DNA of 64,000 nt from Morinoia aosen. Its lineage: Eukaryota; Arthropoda; Malacostraca; Amphipoda; Talitridae. The notes beneath the pieces are model-generated. The model ran no database searches and had not been told where the DNA came from. It worked only from the letters and a program-made list of their open reading frames with translations. The stretch lies in the NCBI GenBank assembly GCA_030386875.1, contig CM059580.1, positions 1,640,838-1,704,837 of the forward strand. Direction: 5' to 3'. Position numbers and translations under genes: made by a program. This document shows, one piece after another, positions 10,701 to 23,200 of the stretch; the stretch's first letter is position 1; the number at the start of each line of letters is the position of its first letter.

Positions 10701-11826
10701 GGGGTTTGGGTGTGGTCTCGTATTGATTAGGGCACAATGAAGCGTTGGTCTACCTTACACGTTTGGTGGCGTCTCTTCATTACCGCCTTTGCGGTCATGC
10801 AAAAGAAGAAAAAAGAAAGAAAAACCGTTTTTTTTCCAAAAAACAGTTGGTACATGAAATTTATTACAATACATTAAATTTTTTATAAAATCTGCTGCAA
10901 GCTCATAGTGCTCCACAGCGGAGTTTTGTGACTATCACCTTGAGTGAACGCTGGGTGGTGACTACGCCGGCTTCGTTGACGGCTTAGGATTTTGAAGATA
11001 ACACTGACCTCACACGCCCGACTCTTAGAGTCTGTTTAAAATTTATTGGTCCCCTTTGATTTGAGGTTTTAACCCTGCAAGGTGCACATTTTTGGCGGGA
11101 TAACACAACTTATAACAATTCGAACGGTCTGGCTTGAAGAATGATTTAAGCTAGAAACACCTACAGGGGAATGGGTGCACTTGACACCCTAAAGGGGCTT
11201 AGAAATACCTTCCCCTCGTCCCCCCCAAAATGACCCCTCGTCCCCCCAAAACGCCCCTTCGTCCCCCCAAAACGCCCCTTCGTCCCCCCCCCCAAATCGC
11301 CCCTTCGTCCCCCCCCCCCAAATGCCCCTTCGTCCCCCCCCCCCAAAACGCCCCTTCGTTCCCCACAAAACGCCCCTTTGTTCCCCCCCCAAAACGCCCC
11401 TTTGTTCCCCCCCAAAACGCCCCTTCGTCCCCCCCCCCAAATCGCCCCTTCGTCCCCCCCCCCAAATGCCCCTTCGTCCCCCCCCCCCAAAACGCCCCTT
11501 CGTTCCCCCCAAAACGCCCCTTCGTTCCCCCCAAAACGCCCCTTCGTTCCCTCCAAAACGCCCCTTCGTCCCCCTTCAAAACGACCCCTCGTCCCCCTTC
11601 AAAACGACCCCTCGTCCCCCCGAAACACCCCCTCGTCCCCCCAAAATTAATCCCCCGTGCCCCGCAGGTATCCCACGCTGCACAGTTCGGCGCGACGGGC
11701 GTGATCCTCTTCAGCGACCCGCAGGACGTGGCGCGTCAGGGGCAGCGTCCTGAGGACGTGTACCCCCACAGCATCTGGCTGCCGGGTGTGTGGTGTGTTG
11801 AAGTGTTCTGTGGTGTGTTAAAGTGT

Positions 11827-11869
<43 letters not shown>

Positions 11870-14224
11870 TGTTGTGTGGTGTGTAGTGAAGTGTGGTGCG
11901 TGGTGCTGGTGTGGTTGCAGAAAGCACTGCCACCCAAAGGCAGTGAATTATGTGAAAGAATCCCATGGAAACGGAGCGTAGAATCATGGTACTCACATAT
12001 ACACTCGGGTAGAACATAGAATCATGGTACTCACATGTACACTCGAGTAGAACATGGAATCAAGTTACTCTCATGTACAGAATGCGAGTCCCCGGGATGA
12101 GAGTATGCCCTCCCCCAGGCACGGGTATGCAGAGAGGTACCACCATGATGGGGAACGGCGACCCCCTCACCCCGGGGTGGCCCTCCACCGACACGGCACA
12201 TCGCATCCCGAAGGAGCAGGCGGGGTTACCATCCATCCCCGCACAGCCTATAGGATACGCCGACGCCAGGGAGATCCTAGAGTGAGTCAGTCGAGTCCTA
12301 GAGTGAGTCAGTCGAGTCCTAGAGTGAGTCAGTCGAGTCCTAGAGTGAGTCAGTCGAGTCCTAGAGTGAGTCAGTCGAGTCCTAGAGTGAGTCAGTCGAG
12401 TCCTAGAGTGAGTCAGTCGAGTCCTAGAGTGAGTCAGTCGAGTCCTAGAGTGAGTTAGTCGAGTCCTAGAGTGAGTCAGTCGAGTCCTAGAGTGAGTCAG
12501 TCGAGTCCTAGAGTGAGTCAGTCGAGTCCTAGAGTGAGTCAGTCGAGTCCTAGAGTGTGTCAGTCGAGTCCTAGAGTGAGTCAGTCGAGTCCTAGAGTGA
12601 GTCAGTCGAGTCCTAGAGTGAGTCAGTCGAGTCCTAGAGTGAGTCAGTCGAGTCCTAGAGTGAGTCAGTCGAGTCCTAGAGTGAGTCAGTCGAGTCCTAG
12701 AGTGAGTCAGTCGAGTCCTAGAGTGAGTCAGTCGAGTCCTAGAGTGAGTCAGTCGAGTCCTAGAGTGAGTCAGTCGAGTCCTAGAGTGAGTCAGTCGAGT
12801 CCTAGAGTGAGTCAGTCGAGTCCTAGAGTGAGTCAGTCGAGTCCTAGAGTGAGTCAGTCGAGTCCTAGAGTGAGTCAGTCGAGTCCTAGAGTGAGTCAGT
12901 CGAGTCCTAGAGTGAGTCAGTCGAGTCCTAGAGTGAGTCAGTCGAGTCTTAGAGTGAGTCAGTCGAGTCCTAGAGTGAGTCAGTCGAGTCCTAGAGTGAG
13001 TCAGTCGAGTCCTAGAGTGAGTCAGTCGAGTCCTAGAGTGAGTCAGTCGAGTCCTAGAGTGAGTCAGTCGAGTCCTAGAGTGAGTCAGTCGAGTCCTAGA
13101 GTGAGTCAGTCGAGTCCTAGAGTGAGTCAGTCGAGTCCTAGAGTGAGTCAGTCGAGTCCTAGAGTGAGTCAGTCGAGTCCTAGAGTGAGTCAGTCGAGTC
13201 CTAGAGTGAGTCAGTCGAGTCCTAGAGTGAGTCAGTCGAGTCCTAGAGTGAGTCAGTCGAGTCCTAGAGTGAGTCAGTCGAGTCCTAGAGTGAGTCAGTC
13301 GAGTCCTAGAGTGAGTCAGTCGAGTCTTAGAGTGAGTCAGTCGAGTCCTAGAGTGAGTCAGTCGAGTCCTAGAGTGAGTCAGTCGAGTCCTAGAGTGAGT
13401 CAGTCGAGTCCTAGAGTGAGTCAGTCGAGTCCTAGAGTGAGTCAGTCGAGTCCTAGAGTCCATAAGTTTCTGTATCAAGTATTCTACACAACACAGAAGA
13501 GCCTCTTGCTTTAGAAAGACCCTGGTTCGAGTCCTGCGACGGCATTATACTTTTGTAGAGTAGGCAGCATTTTGACGTCTGTCACCGAATGTACAGTACC
13601 ATTACGCTAATCATATTGTTCATCAGGCAACAACAAGCATATTCAAGAGAGTAGATTTCCTCTCAGTAACTGCGCGGATTGCCAGCTATAACTTTCTATT
13701 TAGAGTAACATTTGGGGTCAGCCCCCACTGGCGTATGGACCTTTAGACAAATGAGGGCGGGAAGCCTTAGTGGACTACTTAGGGTGGATTTCTTATACAA
13801 GTATTCCACTATGGCTTTACACCCTTAAATTTTAAACAATGTATGTGTTTGCAAGAAGCGATACAGTACTAAATTGTTTCTCAAGTTCTATCACAATGAT
13901 TACATTTGAGTATTGCACTTGTAATCCCAGGGGGACTATGTGAGGGCCCGAACTAAAGGTTAGGTAGGCTTCTTTTTATTGAAGTAGAATAGGTTTTTGT
14001 TCTGTTACGGACCATCTTTTTTCGGTTCACTACTATCCTGTTTTTCAGCACCTACTACTTTCTCCTTCAACTTTTTCTTGTTTCATGATCTTCTTTCTTA
14101 GCTTCCTGTTTCTGTGCACCTTGTGCATAGGTTCCGCGTTCCCTCAACTCCATACTAAATGGTGCCTTCCTTCTTCCTCTCTTGGAACATCTTTTGTCGT
14201 GGTAAATGGAAGCTAAAACTTTCT

Positions 14225-14267
<43 letters not shown>

Positions 14268-17200
14268 TAATAGCACTTGTGAACCCGACCTTACGTTTTG
14301 GTGGTTCCCACAGGAAGCTGGGGGGGCCCGTCGCCCCCGAGGACTGGCAGGGGGCGCTGGAGGGCGTCCAGTACAAACTGGGGCCCGAAATGGCCCCCGA
14401 GTTCTCCTCGCACCGCCTCCGCCTCACCTCCAACAACGAGGAGGTCATGGTCAAGTCGTACAATGTCATCGCCACCATCAGAGGCAACGTCGAGCCTGGT
14501 GAGGGGCTGGTGCCTTCTTCGTCCTCTCTTTGGGACACTGGGTGTGATCCTCTCATTGGTCCGCTGGGTGTGGTCCTATCATTGGTGTACTCTCATTGGT
14601 CCGCTGGGTGTGGTCCTATCATTGGTGTGCTCTCATTGGTCTGCTGGGTGGACCAATCTACATGGCCACACCACGCGCTATATAGCTACAGCACATCATG
14701 TATTTCCTACCTTCACCGTGTGATAAAATTTTGAAGCATTTCCTGAACGCTGGGCACTCCGCTAATGATTCAGAAACAAGTACACAGATACTCATATTGA
14801 AATAAACAGAAATCTAATACGTAAAATGAAAAAAGAACCTATATAAAAAGAAACTTTCTAGACACGGAGATGCTGAGGGACCAAAGTCGCTTGACTTCTT
14901 CTTCGAACAAAGGCAGTCTCTCATTGTTTTCGATGGTCTTTCACATCTTCAGACTCGTATCTTCCCTTCCTAGTCATATCCTCCAAACTATCCTTTTCCC
15001 CACCGTCAAATCCTCCTTATCACCCGCTCAAATCCTCCATATCCTCTTCCCCCCCGCAGACCGGTACGTGTTCGTGGGCAACCACCGGGACGCGTGGGGG
15101 TACGGGGCGAGTGACCCGTCCAGCGGCACCGCCCAGCTGCTGGAGACTGCCAGGATCCTGGGCCGTCTCGCGAAGAATGGTGAGGGGTGGCTGGTGAGGC
15201 AATGTGAGGGGCGGCCTTTAACTCTACAGTGAATGGTGACTTCCTCCTTCCTTTGGTATACCTTTACTGTGTCTAGGAAGCCCAGAACTAACCTACCTAA
15301 CCTAATCTAACCTAACCTAACCTAATCTAACCTAACCTAATCTAACCTAACCTAATCTAACCTAACCTAATCTAACCTAACCTAATCTAACCTAACCTAA
15401 TCTAATCTAACCTAACCTAATCTAACCTAACTGTTATACCTTAAAATACGCATCGTTTTAATGTGACACTGGTTTTGTGAGTAAGAGTTCCGGAAGCTGT
15501 TGTCACGCTCCGCATTTACGAGCGCCGGAAAGTCTTTGTTGCACTTTGCCTTACGAGCACCGGAAAATCTTTGTTATGCGCGCTAGCCTGACTTCCGGGC
15601 AAGACGATTATATGTATAGAGGAAACAGTAACCGACGAGAGGCAGTATACAGATCAGTGCGTAGCAGAGCGTTTCATTCTCCTGCCTTGGTAGTTTAAGG
15701 CAACTAACACTGTAGTTTGCGGCTACAGCTAAATCTACCTCATGATGTGTTGAAAGAAACTTCACAATACTAACCTAATCTAACCTAACTTAACCTAACC
15801 TAACTTAACCTAACCAAGCCTAACCTAACATAGCCTTACCTAACCAAGCCTTACCTAACCAAGCCTAACATGACTTAACCTAGCCAAGTCTAACTTACCT
15901 AATCTAACCAAGTCTAACTTGACATAACCTAGCCAAGTGTAACTTACCTAACCTAACCAAATCTAACTTAACCTAACCTAACTCACCTAACTTAGCCTGC
16001 CTGTCCCTCCCAGGCTGGAGGCCGCGCCGCACCCTCGTGTTCTGCTCGTGGGGGGCGGAGGAGTATGGCCTCATCGGGTCTACTGAGTGGGTCGAGGTGG
16101 GTGGTGGGTCGAGGTGCATGGGGGAGAAAATCGAGGAGGCTTTGATGGTGGAAAAAAGAAAAAAGAAAAACAGTTTTTTTCAAATTAAGATCGTTCAAAA
16201 AAGATAGTACCATCATTGGTTTTTAAAATATCCTAAAGTTTATACACTTCAATGATACACACACATGAGTATTGAAAGCAGGCAATGGGTGAATGAAGCT
16301 GTGAGCCAGTTGGCAGGAGGAGAAGTTGGGTGCCAGAGTGGGTCGGAGAGGTGGGAGGAGTGGATGCAGCCTGATCGCCACTGAGTGTGGCGAGGTGTAC
16401 CAGGTGAGCAGCGTGGCGTGTTGTCATGAACAGGCTGCAGTGCGTCACAGCTGCAGTGCGTTACAGCTGCAGTGCATTACAGCTGCTATGCCCACAGGAG
16501 CACGAGCTACAGCTGCAGCAGCGGGCCGTGGCCTACGTCAACACGGATACCTGCGCCTCAGGGCCTCACGTCCAGCTGAAGGCCTCGCCCCTCCTCTGGG
16601 GCCTCATCAGGGACGTCGCCGGCATGGTGAGGGGCTGGTGAGGGGCCTCGCCGGCGTGGTGAGGGGCTGGTGAGGGGGGTGTTTGGGTATGGGGGAGGGT
16701 TATGTGTACTTCTACAGAGTTAATGAGGGCGTCTAGATGCCGGGTGGTTAACCTCATCTCGTTAACGAGGAAGGATTACCCATTAGAGGGTGAGTTGTCG
16801 CTGTTGTGCTGTTGGGACCAGCTGTGGGGACCAGCTGTTGGGATCAGCTGTGGAGACAGCTGATGGGACCAGCTGCAGGGACCAGCAACGGGGACCAGCT
16901 GTAGGTAGGATCAATTCCCGTAACCCTCGTAACGCCCCCACAATACCTGCAACACCCCTGCAACACCCATGTAACCCCCCGTAACCTCCAGGTCCCGGGC
17001 GTGCTGGACTCCACCACCTCGCTGCTGCAGGAGTGGATAGAAAACGACAAGCTGAGGGAGCCCGAGGCACAGCAGTATCCTGTGTGAGTGCTGTGTGGTC
17101 TGTGTGAGTGAGCTGTTCGGCCTGTGGGAGTGTACTGTGTGGCCTGTGTGGGTGTGTTGTGTGGCCTGTGTGTGTGTTGTGTGGCCTGTGTGTGTGTTGT

Positions 17201-20200
17201 GTGGCCTGTGTGTGTGGTGTTGTGTGGTCTGTGTGAGTGTGCTGTGTGGCCTGTGTGAGTGTGCTGTGTGGCCTGTGTGGGTGTGTTGTGTGGCCTGTGT
17301 CACGGTACTATATGTGTGCAGCATGACGTCCAGTAATTCTGTGTGCAGCATGAGGACGCTGGGGTCCGGCAGTGACTACGCTGCTTTCCTCTTCTTCCTG
17401 GGCATCCCCTCCATGGATGTGTGGTTTCGGCGCGACCAGGTGCGTTCCCGTACGAATACCACGCACTAACTCGGCACCCCACGCCAACCAATTGCTCCGT
17501 CGTAACATTTATTCATTAAACTCAGCGTTAAACTAAGTGCTCGTATCCACGCTACAAGGTGTGGGCATAAAAAATCGTGAGGGTAGGGCGTGAGTTAACA
17601 AGACCTGATCTACTGATTTATTTCTCCAAATATTTGCTCTGCTGGGGAAGAAGGAGAATCATATAATTGTGCCAAAAGCCACGTGACGCGTTATGAGTCG
17701 CTTGTGAGTTTTATTCATTAGCTCTTCTTTGCTCCTATAAAACACACGTGTGTACTTGACAGCTTCTGCTGCTCATCATATTGTCTACGTTTGTCAGAGT
17801 CTCAGTTTTGACAAAGGTTGGCCTTTACGCGCGTTCACGCACGTAAAATTAGCCTATGGTAGCGTAACTGCTTGCAGTCTCGAAGTTGACAAAGATTGGC
17901 CTTTACGCGCGTACGCAAAATTTCACCTGAGATTGCCTTACTTTGGTTGCAGTCGGAGCACAAAGGCACGTATCCTAGCTACCACACGGGCTACGAGACG
18001 TACTTCATGGTGAGCAACAACACGGACCCAGGGTTCAAGGCCATCCAAGGTGGGTTACGCCTTCGTTTGTTTCATCATTATATACAAAAATATGTGCGCC
18101 TGTGACCTTTAAACATGTTATTATCTTCTGACTAAATCTTGAATATCTTTGTGTTTTTGTTTATGTTAGTTGTAACTTAAATTTAGACGTTTAATTATCT
18201 TGAATTTGATGTTCTTTTCTATTTTTGAACTCGTAAGACTGTCATCTATTTCAACAAACAACATTCAAATTGAATACATGCGAACTAGGAGAGGGGAAAT
18301 CATAACCTTGCGGTAGAAGAGTAGTCCGTTTTTTAAATTGAAGTGAAGATAAAATGCAATCTCTTCGTTTTGTCTGGTACAATTCCCGTCAGAAGTGAAG
18401 ATATAATGCAATCTTTTTGTTTTGTCTGGTACAATTCCCGTCAGAAGTGAAGATAAAATGCAATCTCTTCGTTTTGTCTGGTACAATTCCCGTCAGAAGT
18501 GAAGATATAATGCAATCTCTTCGTTTTGTCTGGTACAATTCCCGTCAGAAGTGAAGATATAATGCAATCTTTTTGTTTTGTCTGGTACAATTCCCGTCAG
18601 AAGTGAAGATATAATGCAATCTCTTCGTTTTGTCTGGTACAATTCCCGTCAGAAGTAAAGATAAAATGCAATCTCTTCGTTTTGTCTGGTACAATTCCCG
18701 TCAGAAGTAAAGATAAAATGCAATCTCTTCGTTTTGTCTGGTACAATTCCCGTCAGAAGTAAAGATAAAATGCAATCTCTTCGTTTTGTCTGGTACAATT
18801 CCCGTCAGAAGTGAAGATATAATGCAATCTTTTTGTTTTGTCTGGTACAATTCCCGTCAGAAGTAAAGATAAAATGCAATCTCTTCGTTTTGTCTGGTAC
18901 AATTCCCGTCAGAAGTAAAGATAAAATGCAATCTCTTCGTTTTGTCTGGTACAATTCCCGTCAGAAGTGAAGATATAATGCAATCTTTTTGTTTTGTCTG
19001 GTACAATTCCCGTCAGAAGTAAAGATAAAATGCAATCTCTTCGTTTTGTCTGGTACAATTCCCGTCAGAAGTGAAGATATAATGCAATCTTTTTGTTTTG
19101 TCTGGTACAATTCCCGTCAGAAGTAAAGATAAAATGCAATCTTTTTGTTTTGTCTGGTACAATTCCCGTCAGAAGTAAAGATAAAATGCAATCTCTTCGT
19201 TTTGTCTGGTACAATTCCCGTCAGAAGTAAAGATAAAATGCAATCTCTTCGTTTTGTCTGGTACAATTCCCGTCACACCGGCAGGCTGCAGTCGCCTGGC
19301 GCTGATATCCCTGAAGAGGCTCGCAGACTCGCGCGTGCTGCCTTTCTCCATCTCGGACTTCCCTCGCGCCATGAAGAAGGCCCTCGACACCTTCCAGGAG
19401 AAGGGCAAGGCGGACATTCTGTCCCGCATCTACCCCAAGTACAGTAAGTGTGTAAATGGGTTGGGGGGGTTGCGGCAGAAGAAACAAGGTAGGGTCAAAC
19501 CAGTTTTTTTCCGTCGATCGTCTGGCAATGCTGTCATCATGGCAACGAACCAATAGCAGCGCTCATATTGCATCTGCTAGCACTGCTACCCCCCAAATCT
19601 GGCTCCACTATTGGCCTAACGAAATGGCGTTTTGGTGACGTCACAAAATTTGTTTGAAATAAAGCCTTTCTATTGGCTGTGCGAAGAAGAGGAGGTGTAT
19701 TTTCTCCCATAGAAATGACCCTACCTGGAGCTAGTGGAGCCAGATTTGGGGGGTAGCAGTGCTACCAGACGCAATATGAGCGCTGCTATTGGTTCGTTGC
19801 CGTGACGTCAGCAAAACCACACCGTCAACGAAAAAAAAGACTAATTTGACCCTACCTTGTTTCCTCTACCGTGGCTTGTACACGCGTTCACACGCGTAAA
19901 ATTAACCAAAGATTGCCTAACTTTGAATCCAGTTTCAGTGTTGACAAAGGTTATCCTTTACGCGCGTCCACGCACGCAAAATTAACGTGCGTACTTTTTA
20001 TTTCTTCATGTTTTTTATTTTTTTATTTCATTACCTGACGTACATCAAACCGTGCCCCCAGAGCACCTGGTGACGGCGGTGGAGGAGCTGCAGGCCGCCA
20101 CGGAGAGGTTTGAGGAGGCCGTGCTGCAGAGGGGCAAGGAGAAGATGATGTGAGTTAGGGAGGCGCTCGGCACTCTATCTATGGGCCTCATACGAGGGGA

Positions 20201-23200
20201 ATATGGCTTATTCGGTCATGATATTCAATGTAAAACTGAATGGAAGCTGCGATAATACTTTGTTATGAAATTTTTATCGAGTGATATTCTAAAAATTATA
20301 CCATCGTTATCAGAAAAATAAAAAAGAACCATTGCAGTAAACTATGTCGTGCCTCATATGCTGCACTGTGAAGTGTTCAACATCAAAATCCGTTCAAAAA
20401 TGTGCAAACTGGAAATTTCGTATCACGACTTCTACTGTTTTAAATTAAAAGCTGTGAGCGTTTCAGTATTACTACAGGGAGAGGGGGGGGGGGGGCGGTG
20501 ACAATAGGAAAGAAGAGAAGAGAATTAGAGTTTGCACAGGGTGGGCCATAAGAGAAAAAGGAGGAGAGAAAAGGAAAGGGATAGTGGGAGAAAAAAAAAA
20601 GGCGCATAACGCATAATTAGTTGATCTTGTGCATCTTGTTCAATTGATACTACTAATTTGTTAATTCAATGGGGGAAAATACCCGTCAGGGCTTTTTATG
20701 CTAAAAAATGATTCGTCTATTTAATTATGCCGCTTCTACTCTGCTCTATTGTGATTATTTTTTTCAGTGGGAAGGCGGTAAAAGCTCTCGGCAAGCAATC
20801 TAAATTTTAAATGGGATAAATTTATGCTCATCTACAAGTCCCTATCTACAATATACCTACATAATTATACATATATAATATAATTTTTTTTTTTTTTTAC
20901 ATATGCATTTATACACATTTTACATTTATATACACACACACACCCGACATATGCACTCGTGCCTTTTTTCAGAATTTCACACACCCGATACACAGGCATA
21001 CATATGAGTATATAAAAATATGTTAAAATTTTTGTTTTATCATACATACCTATATATACATTATCACCCATACACACGACACATGAGCACACAATGGTTA
21101 TATACGTTCCATACCCTTATACCCACAACCCACGCACACACACGCACACGAATTGCATGCACACCAATATGCATATATACATTTTTTTTATTTATTTTTT
21201 ATTTTTTTCTTATTTTTTTTTATTTTTTTTACTTTTTATTTTTATTTTTTTATTATTTTTTTTTTATTGATTTTTTTATTTTTTTTTATACTATTTACAT
21301 ACATCCTAACTATCTAAACAATTACACTTATCTACCTACACAGTAAGCCTTATCTAAAATTTCATACTTTGTTACTGAAATATGACTTAGGCCTATCTAG
21401 TTTTTGATCTAAGTATATACAATCTAATATCTACACATTTACATCACCTAGCGGCTATAATTGGAGAATCCGTTATTACTTATTTACTATCTTACTCACA
21501 TTACCTACATTACATCCTAGCTATCTAAACAATTACACTTTTCTTACCTACACAGTAAGCAGTACCTAAAAATTCATTTTTTGTTACTGAACTATGACTT
21601 AGGCCTATCTAGTTATTGATCTACGAGTATTTACAATCTAATATCTACACATTTGCATCACTTATCGCCTTTTATCGGACAATAAGTTTTTACTTATTTA
21701 CTATCTTATTTACGAGTGTTGTCTATTCTCTACAGTGCGCGAGCACATTATGTTGCATTACCTTCGACCTACCATATATATCTACATATAAATATATATA
21801 CATTTCAAGTTACTTATTTTTATCTACCTATTTACAATTATAGCGTCTGTGCACATCGTGCATTATATACACCTAGATACAGTTTTGCAGACATGCACTT
21901 TACACTACGTACATCTTTACAAGTTGGCTATTAAGTAATTTGAGGTGTAAGTAAATAAGAATTTAAGAAATTTTACAGTAATGAAAAATAATTAATGAAA
22001 AGAAGAGTTTTTGTGTATGTCAATGCAACTGAAATGAAGTTAAAAGTCTGGGGTTTTGGCTTCCCACCCATGGGGGGGAAGACCGTCCTACCGCTCGCCA
22101 AAACCCCAGAAAACAAAAAATAAAAATATTAATGAAATTAATTTGGTCTTCCCCCACGTCCTCATAACAGGACTGGAATTTGTCTTAGTAGGTCTGCCTG
22201 GCAAGATTGTTGGTTCATGTATATTTCGGAGGTGGAGGGGGGGCCAATGCAAGTAGTCTAGAGCTTTTAAATCGGGAATGTTGATTGGGGATGAGCTCCG
22301 GAGGAAAACTTAATTTTGTGTACAGGTCAGGATCGAATTGCTGTATGTTGTGCCAGATCCTGTTTGCATGCTCGTGCAGCAGTATGTTTATGGGAGGGAT
22401 ATTTAGATGATTGTGCAGGTGTTGTGATGGTACTGCTTCTATTAAACTAGTGCCGGTAATAAATCTAAGTGCTTTGTTTTGAACTCTTTGTAATTTGGAT
22501 ATTGCTGTTGCTGATGCTGTGTGTAAAGGTATGACTGGGTAAATTAATGCTGATCTTACAAAGGCCATGTATAATTTCAGTTTGGTTTCTGTAGGAAGGT
22601 AAGTAAAACGGTAAATTTTTTCTAGATTCTTGTAGGCTATTGCTTGTCTAATGGAGGCTTGTGATGATATACCATGTGTAGTTATGTTCAACCCCAGGAC
22701 TTTTCCTTTATTTGTGTATGGTATTGATTTGCCGTTTATGGTAACTTCAAATGTTTTCCTTCTATTTATGGGGATTATTGCAAATTTGCTACTGTTGGTT
22801 AATATTTTCCATTTACTTTCAAATGTGTTTATTTGTTCTATTGCTCTTTTGGTATTGGCTGTTGCATATTTTGGTGAATATTTTCCGGCTGTTATCTGTG
22901 TGATGTCATCTGCAAAGCATATGTAGTCTGTTTTAGGTAGCGGCGGTGGTAAATCATGGGTATAGAAGCTAAACAGTGTAGGGGATAAGCATGCTCCTTG
23001 GGGTACACCTGTGCACAGTGAGAATCGCGGTCCTAAGTAATTGGATATTCTTATTGAGGCTGTCCTGCCATTGAGGTAACTATTCAGGGTCCGGAGAAAT
23101 ATAGGGTGAAGATTAATTTGCTAAAGTTTGAAGATGAGACCAGAGTGCCATACCTTATCGAATGCTTTTTTAACATCTCTTAAGCAAATGTCTATTGTGA

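Noticed and set aside
11161-11886. Gly-rich and Pro-rich frames on both strands
   Set aside because: C-rich tandem repeat translated in several phases.
12276-13459. CRISPR-like array of 21-bp units
   Set aside because: There are no spacers; units are head-to-tail and the context is an intron of a eukaryotic gene.
12060-13478. Long minus-strand frame of 472 codons over the 21-bp array, and a 347-codon plus-strand frame
   Set aside because: A 21-bp unit with no stop in that phase automatically gives long frames; the composition is one seven-residue unit and there is no start or splice support.
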